A DNA stretch of 64,000 nt from Bacilli bacterium PM5-9. GTDB lineage: Bacteria; Bacillota_I; Bacilli_A; JAJDGJ01. The stretch lies in NCBI GenBank assembly GCA_029893765.1, contig JARXZD010000002.1:1-64000 (forward strand), written 5' to 3'. How positions within the stretch are numbered: the stretch's first letter is position 1; every line of letters starts with the position of its first letter. Made by a program: the position numbers and the translations under genes. The notes under the pieces were generated by a model. That model was given only the letters and a program-made list of their open reading frames with translations, had not been told where the DNA came from and did no database searches. Of the stretch, positions 1 to 8,472 are shown piece by piece.

Positions 1-13
1 GACGACGATTCAT
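1..13 (-). CDS. 5' end of a gene running off the left edge
   Basis: Only four codons (ATG AAT CGT CGT, giving MNRR) are inside the window. The start is supported by a GAGGTAAT Shine-Dalgarno about 8 nt upstream on the minus strand and by a promoter at 46-75. The product cannot be identified. The gene is divergent from the transposase remnant on its right. Confidence 0.45.
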
Positions 14-45
14 GATTATTACCTCATTTCATTTTTTATATTATT

Positions 46-75
46 ATTGTAACAACTCCTTATCTTTTTTGTCCA
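46..75 (-). promoter_or_regulatory. Promoter for the minus-strand gene at the left edge
   Basis: On the minus strand a TGGACA -35 is separated by 18 bp from TACAAT, with a TG one base upstream of the -10 (extended -10). It would give a leader of about 27 nt before the ATG at 13. Confidence 0.5.
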
Positions 76-88
76 CTTTATTGTAGCC

Positions 89-385
89 TATCCAATATAC
101 CCTTTGCGTAAGCAAACAATAGAAAGAGCATATGCAGAATGCAAAGAAAATAATGGTTTAAGATACACAAGATTAAAAGGTATAAAGAAAAACCAGAATC
201 AATCCTGGTTAATTTTTGCATGTCATAATTTAAAGAAAATGGCAAATTGGCGAGCGAAATATAATGAATATATGCATGAAACTCATAATAAAACACAAAA
301 ACATAAAATAATTCAAAAATATATAAACATAAAAGAAAAAGTAACACAATTCCTGGGAGAATTAGTTACTTTGTCAACAGTCTGA
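89..385 (+). pseudogene. C-terminal remnant of an IS1182-family transposase
   Basis: The frame encodes the tail of an IS1182-type DDE transposase. The motifs LRKQTIERAYAECKE, GLRYTRLKG and FACHNLKKMA correspond to the family block holding the last catalytic Glu and the C-terminal helix. About 95 of the usual 450-550 residues remain. The upstream frame hits a stop at 50-52 and has no start with a Shine-Dalgarno, so the 5' part, including both catalytic Asp residues, is gone. It is a dead insertion-sequence scar with no role. No intact terminal inverted repeat was seen. Confidence 0.75.
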
Positions 386-388
386 AAT

Positions 389-410
389 ATGGTTTTATAC
401 CATGTTTTTC
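389..410 (+). terminator. Hairpin terminator after the transposase remnant
   Basis: ATGGT, loop TTTAT, ACCAT, then a T-rich run (GTTTTTC). It begins three bases after the remnant's stop codon and may be what is left of the element's own 3' end. Confidence 0.45.
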
Positions 411-461
411 TTTACATTTTTTTACTTTTCTTATATATTGATAATATGGAGGTGTTTTACT

Positions 462-1286
462 ATGGAATTATCGATTAGAGAGATTTGTGATGAAGATAAA
501 GAAAGATGTCTTTGGATTGAAAAATATGCTTTACCAGAGGTTATTTATGTTAATGATGTTTGGGATTATTTTACTTCAAGAAAAGATGGACGTTTTTTAG
601 GTGTTTTTAAAGATAATGAACTTGGTGGTTTTGGAAAAATCACGAGATTATTTGAAAATGTTGGTTGGTTAGAAACTTTAAGAATTCACCCTGATTATCA
701 AACTCAAGGTTTAGGAAATGAAATGTATAAAGGTTATATGGAAGCTGCAAAAGAACTTGGATTAACTAAAATTGGTATGTTTACTGAATTTGATAATTAT
801 CGAAGCGAGAATCTTGCTAAAAAATATGGTTTTTCTAAAGTTGGTGATTTTGTAGATTATACCAAAGAAATTGAAAATGAGAATGATAATTATAATGGTT
901 CTTTTAAATTGATTGATGAAATTGATGCTGATAAAATACTTGCAGCACATTATTCAAAAATGAATAGTTATTTAATTATTAATAAAACATTTTTTCCAGC
1001 AATTGATGGGCTTGCAAATGAGTTAGCAAGGCGTAAATGGGCATACATTGATGATAATGGTAATATTGTAATAGTTGGTTATCGTATGCAACCACATAAA
1101 GCATTATTTTTAGCTTATTACTATGGTAATCTTGATGAGATATTAAGTTTTGTTAATCATCTAGGTATAAAACTTGGCTCAAAAAGAATTGCAGCGATTC
1201 GAGATAAAAGTGATCTTGATATAAAAAATGAATTATATAATCATGGATTTAATGATGGAGAAGAGATAATATCTATGTGGAAGTAA
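462..1286 (+). CDS. GNAT family N-acetyltransferase
   Basis: A 274-residue protein with an N-terminal GNAT fold. The acetyl-CoA pyrophosphate-binding loop reads QTQGLG (Q-x-x-G-x-G/A) and follows the LETLRIHPDY strand, as is typical. The C-terminal 130 residues are probably a second, degenerate acetyltransferase-like half. The open frame extends to 402, but the ATG at 462 is chosen because GGAGGTG at 449-455 is correctly spaced and the extension would be an odd Phe-rich stretch. The gene stands alone between the IS scar and the hisS promoter. The substrate cannot be deduced; small-molecule or antibiotic acetylation and protein N-acetylation are all possible. Confidence 0.85.
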   Translation: MELSIREICDEDKERCLWIEKYALPEVIYVNDVWDYFTSRKDGRFLGVFKDNELGGFGKITRLFENVGWLETLRIHPDYQTQGLGNEMYKGYMEAAKELGLTKIGMFTEFDNYRSENLAKKYGFSKVGDFVDYTKEIENENDNYNGSFKLIDEIDADKILAAHYSKMNSYLIINKTFFPAIDGLANELARRKWAYIDDNGNIVIVGYRMQPHKALFLAYYYGNLDEILSFVNHLGIKLGSKRIAAIRDKSDLDIKNELYNHGFNDGEEIISMWK

Positions 1287-1388
1287 TTATAAATAAATAC
1301 TTTTAACATTAAGAAATACTAATATTTACATTCATTAAAATTATATATGTATATATGTTATTAATGAATACTAACTTTATATGAAAAT

Positions 1389-1436
1389 AAAGCCTATTAA
1401 TTGTCATACTTAATTGACTTTTTATGGGTTTTTTAT
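1389..1436 (+). terminator. Probable terminator of the GNAT gene, overlapping the hisS promoter
   Basis: AAAGCCTAT (1389-1397) can pair with ATGGGTTTT (1424-1432), a 9-bp stem with two G-U pairs, followed by T-rich sequence. A second small stem (GTCA/TGAC) lies in the loop. The 3' arm and T-run are also the spacer of the hisS promoter. Confidence 0.45.
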
Positions 1437-1442
1437 TATACT
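1414..1442 (+). promoter_or_regulatory. Promoter of the hisS operon
   Basis: TTGACT (1414-1419), 17-bp spacer, TATACT (1437-1442): a strong sigma-A-type match. The expected start near 1449 gives a leader of about 78 nt before the hisS ATG. Confidence 0.8.
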
Positions 1443-1478
1443 TAAAGGTAGAAAAATAGAGAAAAAAACTTTTTTTCG

Positions 1479-1511
1479 TAGTCAAGATGTTCTTGGCTAT
1501 TATTTTTATTG
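1479..1511 (+). promoter_or_regulatory. Terminator-like hairpin in the hisS leader (candidate attenuator)
   Basis: TAGTCAAG (1479-1486), loop ATGTT, CTTGGCTA (1492-1499) form an 8-bp stem with one G-U pair, followed directly by TTATTTTTATT. It sits inside the leader, 27 nt before the hisS start codon. No T-box consensus (AGGGTGGNACCGCG) is present, so how read-through would be controlled is unknown. Confidence 0.5.
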
Positions 1512-1526
1512 AAAGGTGGAAAAATC

Positions 1527-2801
1527 ATGGAAAAAATTAGTAAGCCACGTGGTACTGAAGATTTATTATTTGATGATACTAGAAAGTGGCAAATTATGGA
1601 AGATATTATTCGTAAAAGTGCTCGAAAATATAACTTCCAAGAAATGCGTACTCCTATTTTTGAAAGTACAAATTTATTTGTAAAAGGTGTTGGAGAAACA
1701 ACTGATGTTGTAAATAAAGAGATGTATACTTTTGCTGATAAAAAGGGGCGTAGTTTAACACTTAGACCAGAGGGAACAACAGGTGCAATTAGAGCTTATA
1801 TTGAGCATAAAATGTTTGGTTATGATAATCAACCAGTAAAATTGTTTTATATGGGACCTATGTTTCGTTATGAGAGACCGCAAAAGGGTCGCCAAAGACA
1901 ATTCCACCAATTTGGCGTAGAAACACTTGGAATTAAAAGTGCACAAGTTGATGCTGAGGTTATTTTAGTTGGTTTAGATGTATGTAAAAATATGGGATTA
2001 AAAAATCTTAAGGTATTAATTAATACTTTAGGTGATGATGAATCTCGTTTGAAATATCGTGAAAAATTAATTGAATATTTTTCTCAATATACTGATGAAA
2101 TGTGTTCGGATTGTAAAACTAGATTAGAAAAAAATCCATTACGTTTATTAGATTGTAAAATAGATCACGATAAAGAGTTTATGAAAAATGCTCCAAAATT
2201 AAGTGATTCTTTAAATAAAGAATCTGCTGATTATTTTGCAGTTGTTTTAGAAATATTAAAAGATTTAGATGTTGAATATGAAATTGATGAAAGTTTAGTA
2301 AGAGGTTTAGATTATTATACTGATACAATTTTTGAAATTGTTTCAACTAATAAAGAGAGTGGGGCTCAAGCTACTTTATTTGGTGGTGGCCGCTATGATG
2401 GATTGGTTGCTAGTTTAGGTGGACCAGATGTTAGTGGTATTGGATTTGGTATGGGTATGGAAAGAATGTTAATTAGTGCCCAAATTGAAAATCCAGAGTT
2501 ATTTGATAATATTCCACTTGATGTATATGTTATGCCTTTAGTTAGTGAAGCTTCATCATATTGTTTTGAAATATTAGAGAAACTTAGAGCAAATGGTATT
2601 GAAGCTGAAATGGAATATTTTGATAAATCTATTAAAGCAATGTTTAAATATTGTGAAAGAAATGGTATTAAAAAAGCAATTATTGTTGGTGAAAGTGAGC
2701 TTGAAAATAAGACGATTATTTTTAAAGACTTAGAAAATAATACTCAAGAAGAATTAAATGGTACTTGGTTAGAGATTGTACTTGAAAGGATTAATAAGTA
2801 A
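1527..2801 (+). CDS. hisS: Histidine--tRNA ligase
   Basis: Class II synthetase charging tRNA-His with histidine, ATP-dependent and cytosolic. At 424 residues it has the usual length. Class II motif 2 (FRYERPQKGRQRQFHQFG) lies near residues 113-130. The HisRS-specific LVRGLDYYTDTIFE follows near 260, and motif 3 (GFGMGMERML) sits in the final third, ahead of the anticodon-binding domain. The ATG at 1527 is preferred over an in-frame TTG at 1509 because AAAGGTGG at 1512-1519 is well placed for it. The stop overlaps the aspS start (TAATG), a coupling common in Bacilli. Confidence 0.97.
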   Translation: MEKISKPRGTEDLLFDDTRKWQIMEDIIRKSARKYNFQEMRTPIFESTNLFVKGVGETTDVVNKEMYTFADKKGRSLTLRPEGTTGAIRAYIEHKMFGYDNQPVKLFYMGPMFRYERPQKGRQRQFHQFGVETLGIKSAQVDAEVILVGLDVCKNMGLKNLKVLINTLGDDESRLKYREKLIEYFSQYTDEMCSDCKTRLEKNPLRLLDCKIDHDKEFMKNAPKLSDSLNKESADYFAVVLEILKDLDVEYEIDESLVRGLDYYTDTIFEIVSTNKESGAQATLFGGGRYDGLVASLGGPDVSGIGFGMGMERMLISAQIENPELFDNIPLDVYVMPLVSEASSYCFEILEKLRANGIEAEMEYFDKSIKAMFKYCERNGIKKAIIVGESELENKTIIFKDLENNTQEELNGTWLEIVLERINK

Positions 2802-4546
2802 TGGAAAGAAGTCATAATAATGGTGAATTAACTAGCAAGAATATTAATGAAGAAGTATGTCTTGTTGGTTGGGTTGCAAAGAAAAGAAATTTAGGATCAT
2901 TAGTATTTATTGATTTACGTGATCGTTATGGAATAACACAAATAATTTGTGATGAATCTTTTAATGATATAACTTCACAAATAAAAAATGAATTTATTAT
3001 TCAGGTTAAAGGTAAAGTTGAAAAAAGAAAAGATGCAAATAAAGATTTAAAAACTGGTGAGATTGAGGTTGTTGCTTCAAATCTTACAATAATTAATAGT
3101 GCAAATACTACACCTTTAATTATCGCTGAAGAAACTGATGCTTTAGAAGATACAAGAATGAAGTATCGTTATCTAGATTTACGTCGTTCTAATATGCAAG
3201 AAAATATTATTACTAGACATATGATTACTAAAACAATTAGAGGTTATTTAGATAATTTGGATTTTGTTGATATTGAAACGCCTATTCTAACTATTTCTAC
3301 TCCAGAAGGAGCACGTGATTATGTAGTTCCTAGTCGTATTCATGATGAGAGTTTTTATGCTCTACCACAATCACCACAGTTATTTAAACAATTACTAATG
3401 GTTGCTGGTTTTGAAAAATACTATCAAATTGTTAAGTGTTTTAGAGATGAAGATTTACGTGCTGATAGACAACCTGAATTTACTCAAGTAGATATTGAAA
3501 CTTCATTCTTATCTCAGGAACAAATTCAAGAAATAATTGAAAATTTATTTAAAAAGATTATGAAGGATGTTAAAGGAATTGATATTGAAACACCATTTTT
3601 ACGTTTATCATATGATGATGCAATGAATAATTATGGAAGTGATAAACCTGATTTGCGTTTTGATTTAAAATTAAATGATGTTAATGATGTCTTAAAAGGT
3701 ATTGAATTTGGAGTATTTAACGATATTATTGAAGCTGGAAATAGTGTAAAGTGTTTAATAGTAAAAAATAATGCTTCTAATTATTCAAGAAAAGATATTG
3801 ATAAACTTCAAGACTTAGCTAAAAAACATCATGCAAAAGGATTAGCTTGGTTAAAGGTAGAAGACAATAAATTTAGTGGACCAATTTCTAAGTTTTTTGA
3901 TGGTAAATATGAAACTGCATTAACAGACTATTTAAAATTAGAAAATAATGATTTAGTATTATTCATTGCTGATAAATGGGAAGTAACTTGTAATAGCTTA
4001 GGTGCATTGAGAAGTGAGCTTGCTAAACAATTAAATTTAATTAATAAAGATGATTATAAATTCTGTTGGGTAGTTGATTGGCCATTATTTGAGTTTGATG
4101 AAGACGATAATAGATATTATGCTGCTCACCATCCATTTACAAGACCAGCAAATTGTCAAGAAGAAAGTTTTGCTAGTGATCCTGCTAGTGCAAGAGCACA
4201 AGCTTATGATATTGTTTTAAATGGATATGAAATTGGTGGTGGATCATTAAGAATATATGATCAGGAAATGCAAAATAAAATGTTTGAAGTTTTAGGATTT
4301 TCTCAAGAAGAGATTGATGCTCAATTTGGATTCTTTGTTGATGCATTTCAATATGGAACACCTCCACATGGTGGAATTGCTTTAGGTTTAGATAGAATTG
4401 CAATGATTTTAACTAATTCTGATTCAATTAGAGATGTAATTGCTTTTCCAAAGAATGCAAGTGCTACATGTCCATTAACTGAAGCACCTGGTTTAATTAG
4501 TGATAAACAAAAAGAAGAACTTGGAATAAAAACGTATAAAAAGTAG
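2801..4546 (+). CDS. aspS: Aspartate--tRNA ligase (possibly non-discriminating)
   Basis: Bacterial-type AspRS of 581 residues. It has an N-terminal OB-fold anticodon-binding domain (about 1-110) and RYLDLRR near 123. Class II motif 2 (FRDEDLRADRQPEFTQ) spans 214-229. A GAD insertion domain lies around 290-410, and motif 3 (GIALGLDRIAMIL) starts near 525. Translation is coupled to hisS by a TAATG overlap. Because gatCAB is also in this window, the enzyme may mischarge tRNA-Asn for transamidation; that is inference, and an asparaginyl-tRNA ligase elsewhere would argue against it. Confidence 0.97.
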   Translation: MERSHNNGELTSKNINEEVCLVGWVAKKRNLGSLVFIDLRDRYGITQIICDESFNDITSQIKNEFIIQVKGKVEKRKDANKDLKTGEIEVVASNLTIINSANTTPLIIAEETDALEDTRMKYRYLDLRRSNMQENIITRHMITKTIRGYLDNLDFVDIETPILTISTPEGARDYVVPSRIHDESFYALPQSPQLFKQLLMVAGFEKYYQIVKCFRDEDLRADRQPEFTQVDIETSFLSQEQIQEIIENLFKKIMKDVKGIDIETPFLRLSYDDAMNNYGSDKPDLRFDLKLNDVNDVLKGIEFGVFNDIIEAGNSVKCLIVKNNASNYSRKDIDKLQDLAKKHHAKGLAWLKVEDNKFSGPISKFFDGKYETALTDYLKLENNDLVLFIADKWEVTCNSLGALRSELAKQLNLINKDDYKFCWVVDWPLFEFDEDDNRYYAAHHPFTRPANCQEESFASDPASARAQAYDIVLNGYEIGGGSLRIYDQEMQNKMFEVLGFSQEEIDAQFGFFVDAFQYGTPPHGGIALGLDRIAMILTNSDSIRDVIAFPKNASATCPLTEAPGLISDKQKEELGIKTYKK

Positions 4547-4554
4547 GTATATAA

Positions 4555-4788
4555 ATGATAGATCAAAAATTAATTGATAGAATAAATTTTCTTGCTAAAA
4601 AGAAAAAAACAGAAGGTTTAAATGAAAAGGAACAACTTGAACAAGATAAATTACGAAAAGAATACATTAAACATATGAAAGATAGTGTTAAAAATCATTT
4701 AATGAGTGTTAAAGTTGTTGATGAAAAGGGTAATGATGTTACTCCTGAAAAATTAAAAAAAGCTAAAAATGAGAGGAATAAGTCGTAA
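4555..4788 (+). CDS. ynzC: DUF896 / YnzC family protein
   Basis: A 77-residue, highly charged cytosolic protein. The N-terminal two-helix motif [20 protein letters not shown] followed by [10 protein letters not shown] matches the DUF896/YnzC family, which forms a small helical hairpin of unknown biochemical role; B. subtilis ynzC lies in the SOS gene yneA operon. Here it sits between aspS and a cyclophilin gene, and its stop overlaps the next start (TAATG), so it is cotranscribed with translation genes. No LexA-like box was noticed. Confidence 0.8.
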   Translation: MIDQKLIDRINFLAKKKKTEGLNEKEQLEQDKLRKEYIKHMKDSVKNHLMSVKVVDEKGNDVTPEKLKKAKNERNKS

Positions 4789-5222
4789 TGATAAATGCTA
4801 CAATAGAAATGGAAAATGGAAATATTATTGAGATTGAATTATTTGAAAATGAGGCACCAAACACAGTTGATAACTTTGTAAGACTAGCTGAGTCTGGATT
4901 TTACAATGGGTTAACATTCCATCGTGTAATTCCTGGTTTTGTTTCACAAGGTGGATGTCCAAATGGAACAGGTACTGGTGGACCAGGTTATAAAATTAAA
5001 TGTGAAACAGAAAATAATCCTCATAAACATATTGCAGGTGCTTTATCAATGGCACATGCTGGAAAAGATACTGGAGGAAGTCAGTTTTTTATAGTTCATG
5101 AAGCTCAACCACACTTAGATGGTGTTCATACTGTATTTGGACAAACAATAAATGGTTTAGATTTTGTAACTTCAATGCAAAATGGTGATATTATTAAAAA
5201 AGTAACAATAGAAAGGAAATAA
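4788..5222 (+). CDS. ppiB: Peptidyl-prolyl cis-trans isomerase, cyclophilin type
   Basis: A 144-residue single-domain cyclophilin without signal peptide, so cytosolic. It catalyses cis-trans isomerisation of Xaa-Pro bonds. The core is intact: [13 protein letters not shown] includes the catalytic Arg, followed by [14 protein letters not shown], the [19 protein letters not shown] block, and [10 protein letters not shown]. It is translationally coupled to ynzC and lies two bases before transketolase. Confidence 0.95.
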   Translation: MINATIEMENGNIIEIELFENEAPNTVDNFVRLAESGFYNGLTFHRVIPGFVSQGGCPNGTGTGGPGYKIKCETENNPHKHIAGALSMAHAGKDTGGSQFFIVHEAQPHLDGVHTVFGQTINGLDFVTSMQNGDIIKKVTIERK

Positions 5223-5224
5223 TT

Positions 5225-7192
5225 ATGGATAAAAAAGTAATTGATACAATAAGAAGTCTTTCTATTGATATGATAAACAAGGCAAATTCAGGTCACCCTG
5301 GAATGCCTTTAGGTAGTGCAACAATGGGTTATAAATTATTTAGTGAAATGAAATTCAATCCTAAAAAACCAGATTGGTTTAATCGTGATCGTTTTGTTTT
5401 AGCTAGTGGTCATGCATCTGCGTTATTGTATTCATTATTGCATTTAAGTGGATTTAATATTTGTTTAAGTGATTTAATGAATTTTAGACAATGGAACTCT
5501 ATTACTCCAGGACATCCAGAAGTAGGACATACTCCTGGTGTTGATGCAACAAGTGGACCTTTAGGACAAGGTATTCCAATGGCTATTGGTATGGCTTTAG
5601 CAGAAAAAATACTTGCAAAAAAATATAATAAAGATGATTATAATATCATTGATCACTATACTTATGCATTATGTGGTGATGGCGATATGCAAGAGGGGGT
5701 AACTAGTGAAGGTGCTAGTTTAGCTGGATTATGGGGATTAGGTAAACTAATTGTTTTTTATGATTCTAATGATATTACATTAGATGGTCCTTTAAATCAA
5801 ACTTCATGTGATTGCATTAAAACAAGATATGAATCATTTGGATGGCAATATTTAAAAGTTGATGATGGTAATGATTTAAATCAACTTAATAAAGCTTTAA
5901 AAATGGCTCAATTAGAAGATAGTAAACCAACAATTATTGAAGTTAAAACAATTATTGGTTATGGTTCAAAAAATCAAGGAACTTCAAAAACACATGGTTC
6001 ACCTCTTGGAAAAGAAGATGGAGATAATGCTAAAAAGGCTTATGGTTGTTCTTTAGAAGAATTTTATGTTTCAAATGATGTTTATGATACTTTTACTTAT
6101 GAACAAATAAAAAATGGTGAAAAAGCTTATAAAGAATGGAATAAAATGTTTAAAGAATATTATCAAAACTATGAAAATGAAGCAAAAGAACTACAACTAT
6201 TAATTGATAATAAATATGAAATTGATTTTTCAAAATATTCATTAAAAGAAGTTGGAGAATTACAAGCGACAAGAAATAGTAGCAATGATGTAATAAATTA
6301 TATTGCTAAAGAATATCCAACATTCATTGGTGGAAGTGCTGATTTATCTGGTTCAACAATGACAGCAATTAAGGATAGCTCATTATTTAGTAAAGATAAT
6401 TACTTAGGTAGAAATATTAATTATGGTGTTAGAGAGTTTGCTATGGCTGTAATTAATAATGGTGTAATGTTGCATGGTGGAATTAAAATATTTGGTGGAA
6501 CTTTCTTTGTTTTCTCTGATTACTTAAAACCGGCAATTAAAATGGCATCATTAATGAGAATTCCAAGTACTTATGTATTTAGCCATGATTCGATTGCTGT
6601 TGGTGAAGATGGACCTACTCATGAACCAATTGAGCATTTAGCAATGCTTCGTTCAATGCCAAATGTCAATGTAATTAGACCATGTGATGCTAATGAAACT
6701 TTTGGTGCATGGAAAATAGCAAGCACTAGTAAAGAAACGCCTACTGCACTTATTTTATCTCGTCAAAATTTAGAGGTTGAAAAAAATAGTGATGCTAATA
6801 AAGTTGAATTAGGTGCATACATTGTTAAAGAAGAAGAAAAAGAAATTGATTGCCTTTTAATAGCAACTGGTTCTGAAGTTAATTTAGCTTCTAAAGCAGC
6901 TGATGAATTGAAAAAAGATGGTATTGATGTTCGTGTTGTTAGTATGCCATGTCGTAGTTTATTTGAAAAACAATCTAAAAAGTACCAAAACCAAATTATT
7001 CCATCAAGTTGTAAAAAACGACTTGTTATTGAAATGGGATCATCATTTGGTTGGCATAAATATGCTTTAAAAGATTCACAAATTTTAGCAATCGATACTT
7101 ATGGTGCAAGTGCACCTGGTGCTAAGGTTATGGAAGAGTATGGCTTTAGTGTTAATAATGTCGTAGAAATAGTTAAAAACATTGTTAAATAG
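5225..7192 (+). CDS. tkt: Transketolase
   Basis: Thiamine-diphosphate enzyme of 655 residues. It transfers two-carbon ketol units in the non-oxidative pentose phosphate pathway. The N-terminal domain shows ANSGHPGMPLGSA and the ThDP/Mg site CGDGDMQEGVTSEGAS. The Pyr domain carries FAMAVINNGVMLHGG and HDSIAVGEDGPTHEP, and a C-terminal domain follows. An AAAGGAAAT Shine-Dalgarno overlaps the end of ppiB. It is the last gene of the hisS-led cluster. Confidence 0.97.
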   Translation: MDKKVIDTIRSLSIDMINKANSGHPGMPLGSATMGYKLFSEMKFNPKKPDWFNRDRFVLASGHASALLYSLLHLSGFNICLSDLMNFRQWNSITPGHPEVGHTPGVDATSGPLGQGIPMAIGMALAEKILAKKYNKDDYNIIDHYTYALCGDGDMQEGVTSEGASLAGLWGLGKLIVFYDSNDITLDGPLNQTSCDCIKTRYESFGWQYLKVDDGNDLNQLNKALKMAQLEDSKPTIIEVKTIIGYGSKNQGTSKTHGSPLGKEDGDNAKKAYGCSLEEFYVSNDVYDTFTYEQIKNGEKAYKEWNKMFKEYYQNYENEAKELQLLIDNKYEIDFSKYSLKEVGELQATRNSSNDVINYIAKEYPTFIGGSADLSGSTMTAIKDSSLFSKDNYLGRNINYGVREFAMAVINNGVMLHGGIKIFGGTFFVFSDYLKPAIKMASLMRIPSTYVFSHDSIAVGEDGPTHEPIEHLAMLRSMPNVNVIRPCDANETFGAWKIASTSKETPTALILSRQNLEVEKNSDANKVELGAYIVKEEEKEIDCLLIATGSEVNLASKAADELKKDGIDVRVVSMPCRSLFEKQSKKYQNQIIPSSCKKRLVIEMGSSFGWHKYALKDSQILAIDTYGASAPGAKVMEEYGFSVNNVVEIVKNIVK

Positions 7193-7210
7193 ATTTAATT
7201 TTGATATAAT
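7182..7210 (+). promoter_or_regulatory. Promoter of yneF
   Basis: TTGTTA (7182-7187), 17 bp, TATAAT (7205-7210). The -35 lies inside the end of tkt. Confidence 0.75.
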
Positions 7211-7239
7211 TAAGTAGTTAGAAGTGGAGGTTGTTAATA

Positions 7240-7455
7240 ATGGATATGATGCAAATTTTTACAATTATTATTTCATTAGTTGTTGGTTTTGCTGGGGGAT
7301 TCTTTTTTGCTCAAAATAGATTTAAAAAGGAACTAGCAAAAAACCCACCAATTAATGAGAAAATGATTAGAGCGATGTATATGCAAATGGGTAGAAAACC
7401 ATCTGAAGCTCAAATTAAGCAAACTATTAATGCAATGAATCAATATAAAAAATAA
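7240..7455 (+). CDS. yneF: UPF0154 / YneF family small membrane protein
   Basis: A 71-residue protein. One N-terminal transmembrane helix (about 5-25, ending GFAGGFFFAQNRFKKELAKNPPI) is followed by a conserved cytosolic helix-turn segment, KMIRAMYMQMGRKPSEAQIKQ, which is diagnostic of the YneF family. YneF is widespread in Firmicutes and Mollicutes with no firm function. The ATG at 7240 is chosen over a TTG at 7231 because GTGGAGG ends at 7230. It has its own promoter and terminator, so it is a monocistronic unit; in B. subtilis it also lies next to transketolase. Confidence 0.9.
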   Translation: MDMMQIFTIIISLVVGFAGGFFFAQNRFKKELAKNPPINEKMIRAMYMQMGRKPSEAQIKQTINAMNQYKK

Positions 7456-7460
7456 AACTA

Positions 7461-7488
7461 AGGCCCTAATAAATTTTTAGGGCTTTTA
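7461..7488 (+). terminator. Terminator of yneF
   Basis: GCCCTAA (7463-7469) pairs with TTAGGGC (7477-7483), followed by TTTT. Confidence 0.85.
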
Positions 7489-7503
7489 TCTAGGAGTAAT
7501 AAT

Positions 7504-8472
7504 ATGGTTGTTAATTATAATTATAAAATAAAAATAAATAGAGAGAAATTAGAGTCTTTTTTAAAAACACAGGGATTAACATTTGATGAAAATATTGATA
7601 CGTGTTTAGTAATTAAAGATAATGATAAGATTGTTGCATGTGCTGCAAAAAAAGATAATGTATTTAAAATGATTGCTGTTTCTTGTCATTTTCAATCTCA
7701 AGATTTTGTTGCAAAATTAATTAGTGAATTAGTTGCAATTTCTCATAGTGAAGGTTTATTTCACTACTTTATTTTTACAAAAATGATTTATCAAAACCAT
7801 TTTTCTAGCATTGGGTTTAATTTATTAGTTCAATATGAAGAGATTGGCTTATTTGAAATGGGAACACCATTATTTAATCAATACTACAATGATATAAATA
7901 TTGATAGCAATAATATTGGTACTATTGTTATGAATTGTAATCCTTTTACTTTAGGGCATCGCTATTTAATTGCTACTGCTTTAAAGGATGTTGATTTTTT
8001 AATAATATTTGTTGTTGAAGAGAATAAGTCATATTTTGATTTTAAAACAAGAATTGATTTAGTTAAGCGTGGAGTTGAGGATTTGGATAATGTTTTAGTA
8101 ATTCCAAGTGGCCCATATATCATTTCAGAGGCAACTTTTCCAACTTACTTCTTAAAATCTTTAGATAGTAAGGCAAAGTATTATACAAATATTGATATTT
8201 TAATGTTTAAAAAGATAATGGAAAAATTGAATATAAAGAAGCGTTTTGTTGGTAGTGAGCCAAATGATGAATTAACTGCTTATTACAACAATGAATTAAA
8301 AGCTAATTTTGGTGATGAGTTGATTGTTATCGAAAGAAAAAAAGTAGATGATATTCCAATAAGTGCTAGTCTGGTTCGTAAATACTTAGCCGAAAATGAT
8401 TATGATAAAATAAAACCATTAGTTAATGAGTATACGTATAACTATTTAAAAGGAAGAGATAAAAGTGAATAA
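7504..8472 (+). CDS. citC: [Citrate (pro-3S)-lyase] ligase-like adenylyltransferase (CitC family)
   Basis: A 322-residue protein with CitC architecture: an N-terminal GNAT-like domain (about 1-130) and a C-terminal nucleotidyltransferase domain. The latter starts with MNCNPFTLGHRYLI (the NPFTxGH nucleotide-binding motif) and ends with ISASLVRKYL (the ISxxxVR motif). CitC activates citrate lyase by acetylating its acyl-carrier subunit. No citD, citE, citF or citX gene is nearby, so it is an orphan and may have another acceptor. It overlaps rdgB by 8 nt. Confidence 0.75.
   Translation: MVVNYNYKIKINREKLESFLKTQGLTFDENIDTCLVIKDNDKIVACAAKKDNVFKMIAVSCHFQSQDFVAKLISELVAISHSEGLFHYFIFTKMIYQNHFSSIGFNLLVQYEEIGLFEMGTPLFNQYYNDINIDSNNIGTIVMNCNPFTLGHRYLIATALKDVDFLIIFVVEENKSYFDFKTRIDLVKRGVEDLDNVLVIPSGPYIISEATFPTYFLKSLDSKAKYYTNIDILMFKKIMEKLNIKKRFVGSEPNDELTAYYNNELKANFGDELIVIERKKVDDIPISASLVRKYLAENDYDKIKPLVNEYTYNYLKGRDKSE

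Noticed and set aside
78-347. Minus-strand open frame of 89 codons, hydrophobic
   Set aside because: It lies antisense to the transposase remnant, has no Shine-Dalgarno and a composition expected from reading A-rich DNA backwards.
1287-1526. T-box riboswitch before hisS
   Set aside because: The conserved antiterminator sequence is missing and the leader is too short.
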